Below are positions 30,445 to 31,743 of a stretch of DNA of 31,743 nt, in pieces (positions within the stretch are counted from its first letter, which is position 1; the number at the start of each line of letters is the position of its first letter). The notes under the pieces are model-generated. The model was not told the DNA's origin. It made no database searches and saw nothing but the letters and a program-made list of their open reading frames with translations. Position numbers and translations under genes: made by a program. Origin of the DNA: Myxococcales bacterium (GTDB lineage: Bacteria > Myxococcota_A > Polyangia > Haliangiales > J016). The stretch spans positions 315-32,057 of the forward strand of contig JABAAV010000007.1 in assembly GCA_014238595.1 (NCBI GenBank), given 5' to 3'.

Positions 30445-31743
30445 ATGACACCATTACTTCACCCTTTTAGGAATGCTGCCAGAGACGCTGTCGCACAAAT
30501 TCTAGATATTTCGCCCCACGATCTCTTAGTTTCCACACCTCCAAGTCCAGAGCATGGCGATTATGCCGTTGCATGTTTTTCTGCGGCATCTGTCAAAAAA
30601 ATCGCACCCGCCACACTTGCAACACAAGTTGCCAATCAATTTTCATCCAACCAATACCTTGTTTCGGCTCAAGCCATGGGAGGATATGTCAATTTTCATG
30701 CCAATCGTCCTCATGCCTTTCAATATTTGACCGATTGTCTGCTCCATCAAACGACATCATTTGTCCCCACATCATTAGGCCAAGGTAAAACAATCTGTAT
30801 TGATTATTCTTCACCCAATATTGCAAAACATCTTGCCTATCATCATCTTCGCTCGACATCGATAGGCCATGCCTTAGCCAATTTATACGACGCTCTAGGC
30901 TATACTGTGGTTCGCATTAATCATTTAGGCGATTGGGGAACCACGCATGGAATGCTTCTTGCTGCACAACAAAAATGGGGATTACCAAACCCATTAACCA
31001 TTCAATCATTAAATGATCTCTATGTCCGTTTTCGAGAAGCGATTAAAGAAACACCAGATTTGACTGATGATGGTCGGGCATGGTTCAAAAAACTCGAAGA
31101 TGGTGACGTTCATGCGACAACAATTTGGAAACAATTCAAAACAACGTCATGGAATGAATTTTCATTAATTTATGACCGTCTCGGCATTGTGTTTGATGAG
31201 GTGCGTGGTGAAAGCGCATATCAAAAGGATATCCCAGATCTTATCAAACGACTCGAAGATATCTCCACAATATCCGATGGTGCTTTGGTTGTTTCTTTGG
31301 ATGACAAAGACATGCCACCGTTGCTTCTAAAAAAGAACGATGGTGCCACATTGTATGCCACGCGTGATTTAGCGGCTGCTGAATATCGCTTTGCGACGTA
31401 TGATTTTTTCCGTTCACTCTATGTTGTCGATCGAGGTCAAAGCCTGCATTTCAAACAACTTTTTGAAACATTAGACCGCATGAACCATACATGGACAAAT
31501 CGTTGTCAACATGTCCCCTTTGGATTGGTTCGTATTGGTGGAAAAAAAACGAGTACGAGAACAGGACATGTCGTACTACTCCAAGACGTTCTCAATGAAG
31601 CTCAAGACAAGATCAAACAAAAACTTAATCAAACCATGGCTGACGCTTTACCCGAAACCATTGACAAACTCAGCAAAGACATCGGAATTGGTGCTATCTT
31701 ATTCTCAAATCTAGCATCACAACGCGATAAAGATGTTGATTTT
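30445..31743 (+). CDS. argS: Arginyl-tRNA synthetase, N-terminal 433 residues (truncated by window end)
   Basis: Charges tRNA-Arg. The visible part contains the N-terminal additional domain (about 1-110), the class I catalytic core beginning SSPNIAKHLAYHHLRST (122-138), YTVVRINHLGDWGT, which is diagnostic of ArgRS, and a KMSKS-like loop GKKTSTRTGHVVLL (about 366-379). The HIGH box aligns with AYHH rather than HVGH, keeping only the final His. The C-terminal anticodon-binding domain lies past the window edge. It is divergent from valS across 29 bp; TATACT at 30427-30432 could be its -10 box, giving a leader of about six bases. Confidence 0.93.
   Translation, partial: MTPLLHPFRNAARDAVAQILDISPHDLLVSTPPSPEHGDYAVACFSAASVKKIAPATLATQVANQFSSNQYLVSAQAMGGYVNFHANRPHAFQYLTDCLLHQTTSFVPTSLGQGKTICIDYSSPNIAKHLAYHHLRSTSIGHALANLYDALGYTVVRINHLGDWGTTHGMLLAAQQKWGLPNPLTIQSLNDLYVRFREAIKETPDLTDDGRAWFKKLEDGDVHATTIWKQFKTTSWNEFSLIYDRLGIVFDEVRGESAYQKDIPDLIKRLEDISTISDGALVVSLDDKDMPPLLLKKNDGATLYATRDLAAAEYRFATYDFFRSLYVVDRGQSLHFKQLFETLDRMNHTWTNRCQHVPFGLVRIGGKKTSTRTGHVVLLQDVLNEAQDKIKQKLNQTMADALPETIDKLSKDIGIGAILFSNLASQRDKDVDF

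Overview
This 31.7-kb window is ordinary-looking bacterial chromosome, AT-rich (roughly 40% G+C by eye) and gene-dense, with one small accessory island. The organism is Gram-negative-like: it has lipoprotein signal peptides, an Lgt-like enzyme and an EIIA/USP/permease fusion. The run zapA - 5-formyltetrahydrofolate cyclo-ligase - rny - tyrS resembles the order known from deltaproteobacterial-type lineages (Bdellovibrionota, Myxococcota, Desulfobacterota in the broad sense). A bacterial doublet histone fits such a lineage too, but this assignment is an inference and no marker here fixes the phylum. TAA, TAG and TGA are all used as stops, so the code looks standard.

Layout. 1-3126 (minus strand): guaB, guaA and the first codons of a third gene form a purine (GMP) operon. 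3201-5369: a small membrane-protein gene whose last 129 bp are repeated 1.6 kb further on. Between the two copies lies a minus-strand cassette: a Panacea-domain (antitoxin-type) protein, a single-pass membrane protein with 26-residue repeats and a 44-residue ORF, preceded by the decayed end of an IS1595-type transposase. 5551-8768 (plus): a RecQ helicase with a very long basic tail, then a lipoprotein. 8850-12218 (minus): transketolase and an MFS exporter.

12309-18702 (plus): three closely spaced genes, namely a Rieske-glutamate-synthase-like flavoprotein, a Rieske-ThDP enzyme and a permease fused to USP and PTS EIIA domains. They start from a promoter, shared in its intergenic region with the divergent MFS gene, that contains a 15-bp palindrome. 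18719-18906 (minus): tRNA-Glu(UUC) and tRNA-Lys(UUU). 19041-22819 (plus): zapA, 5-FCL, rny, tyrS. 22935-26587 (plus): a CxxC-repeat lipoprotein, nhaA, a UbiB/AarF-type kinase and a doublet histone, closed by a strong bidirectional terminator. 26719-30415 (minus): an Lgt-like gene and valS, which carries one in-frame amber codon. 30445 to the end (plus): argS, truncated by the window.

Most worth following up are the repeat-flanked Panacea cassette (3621-5369), the tandem pair of Rieske-fused enzymes with the EIIA-fused permease (12309-18702), the doublet histone (26201-26587) and the amber codon in valS (28505-28507). RecQ also shows a lost zinc ligand and an unusual tail. All functional statements rest on recognising motifs in the translated sequence; no database search was possible.
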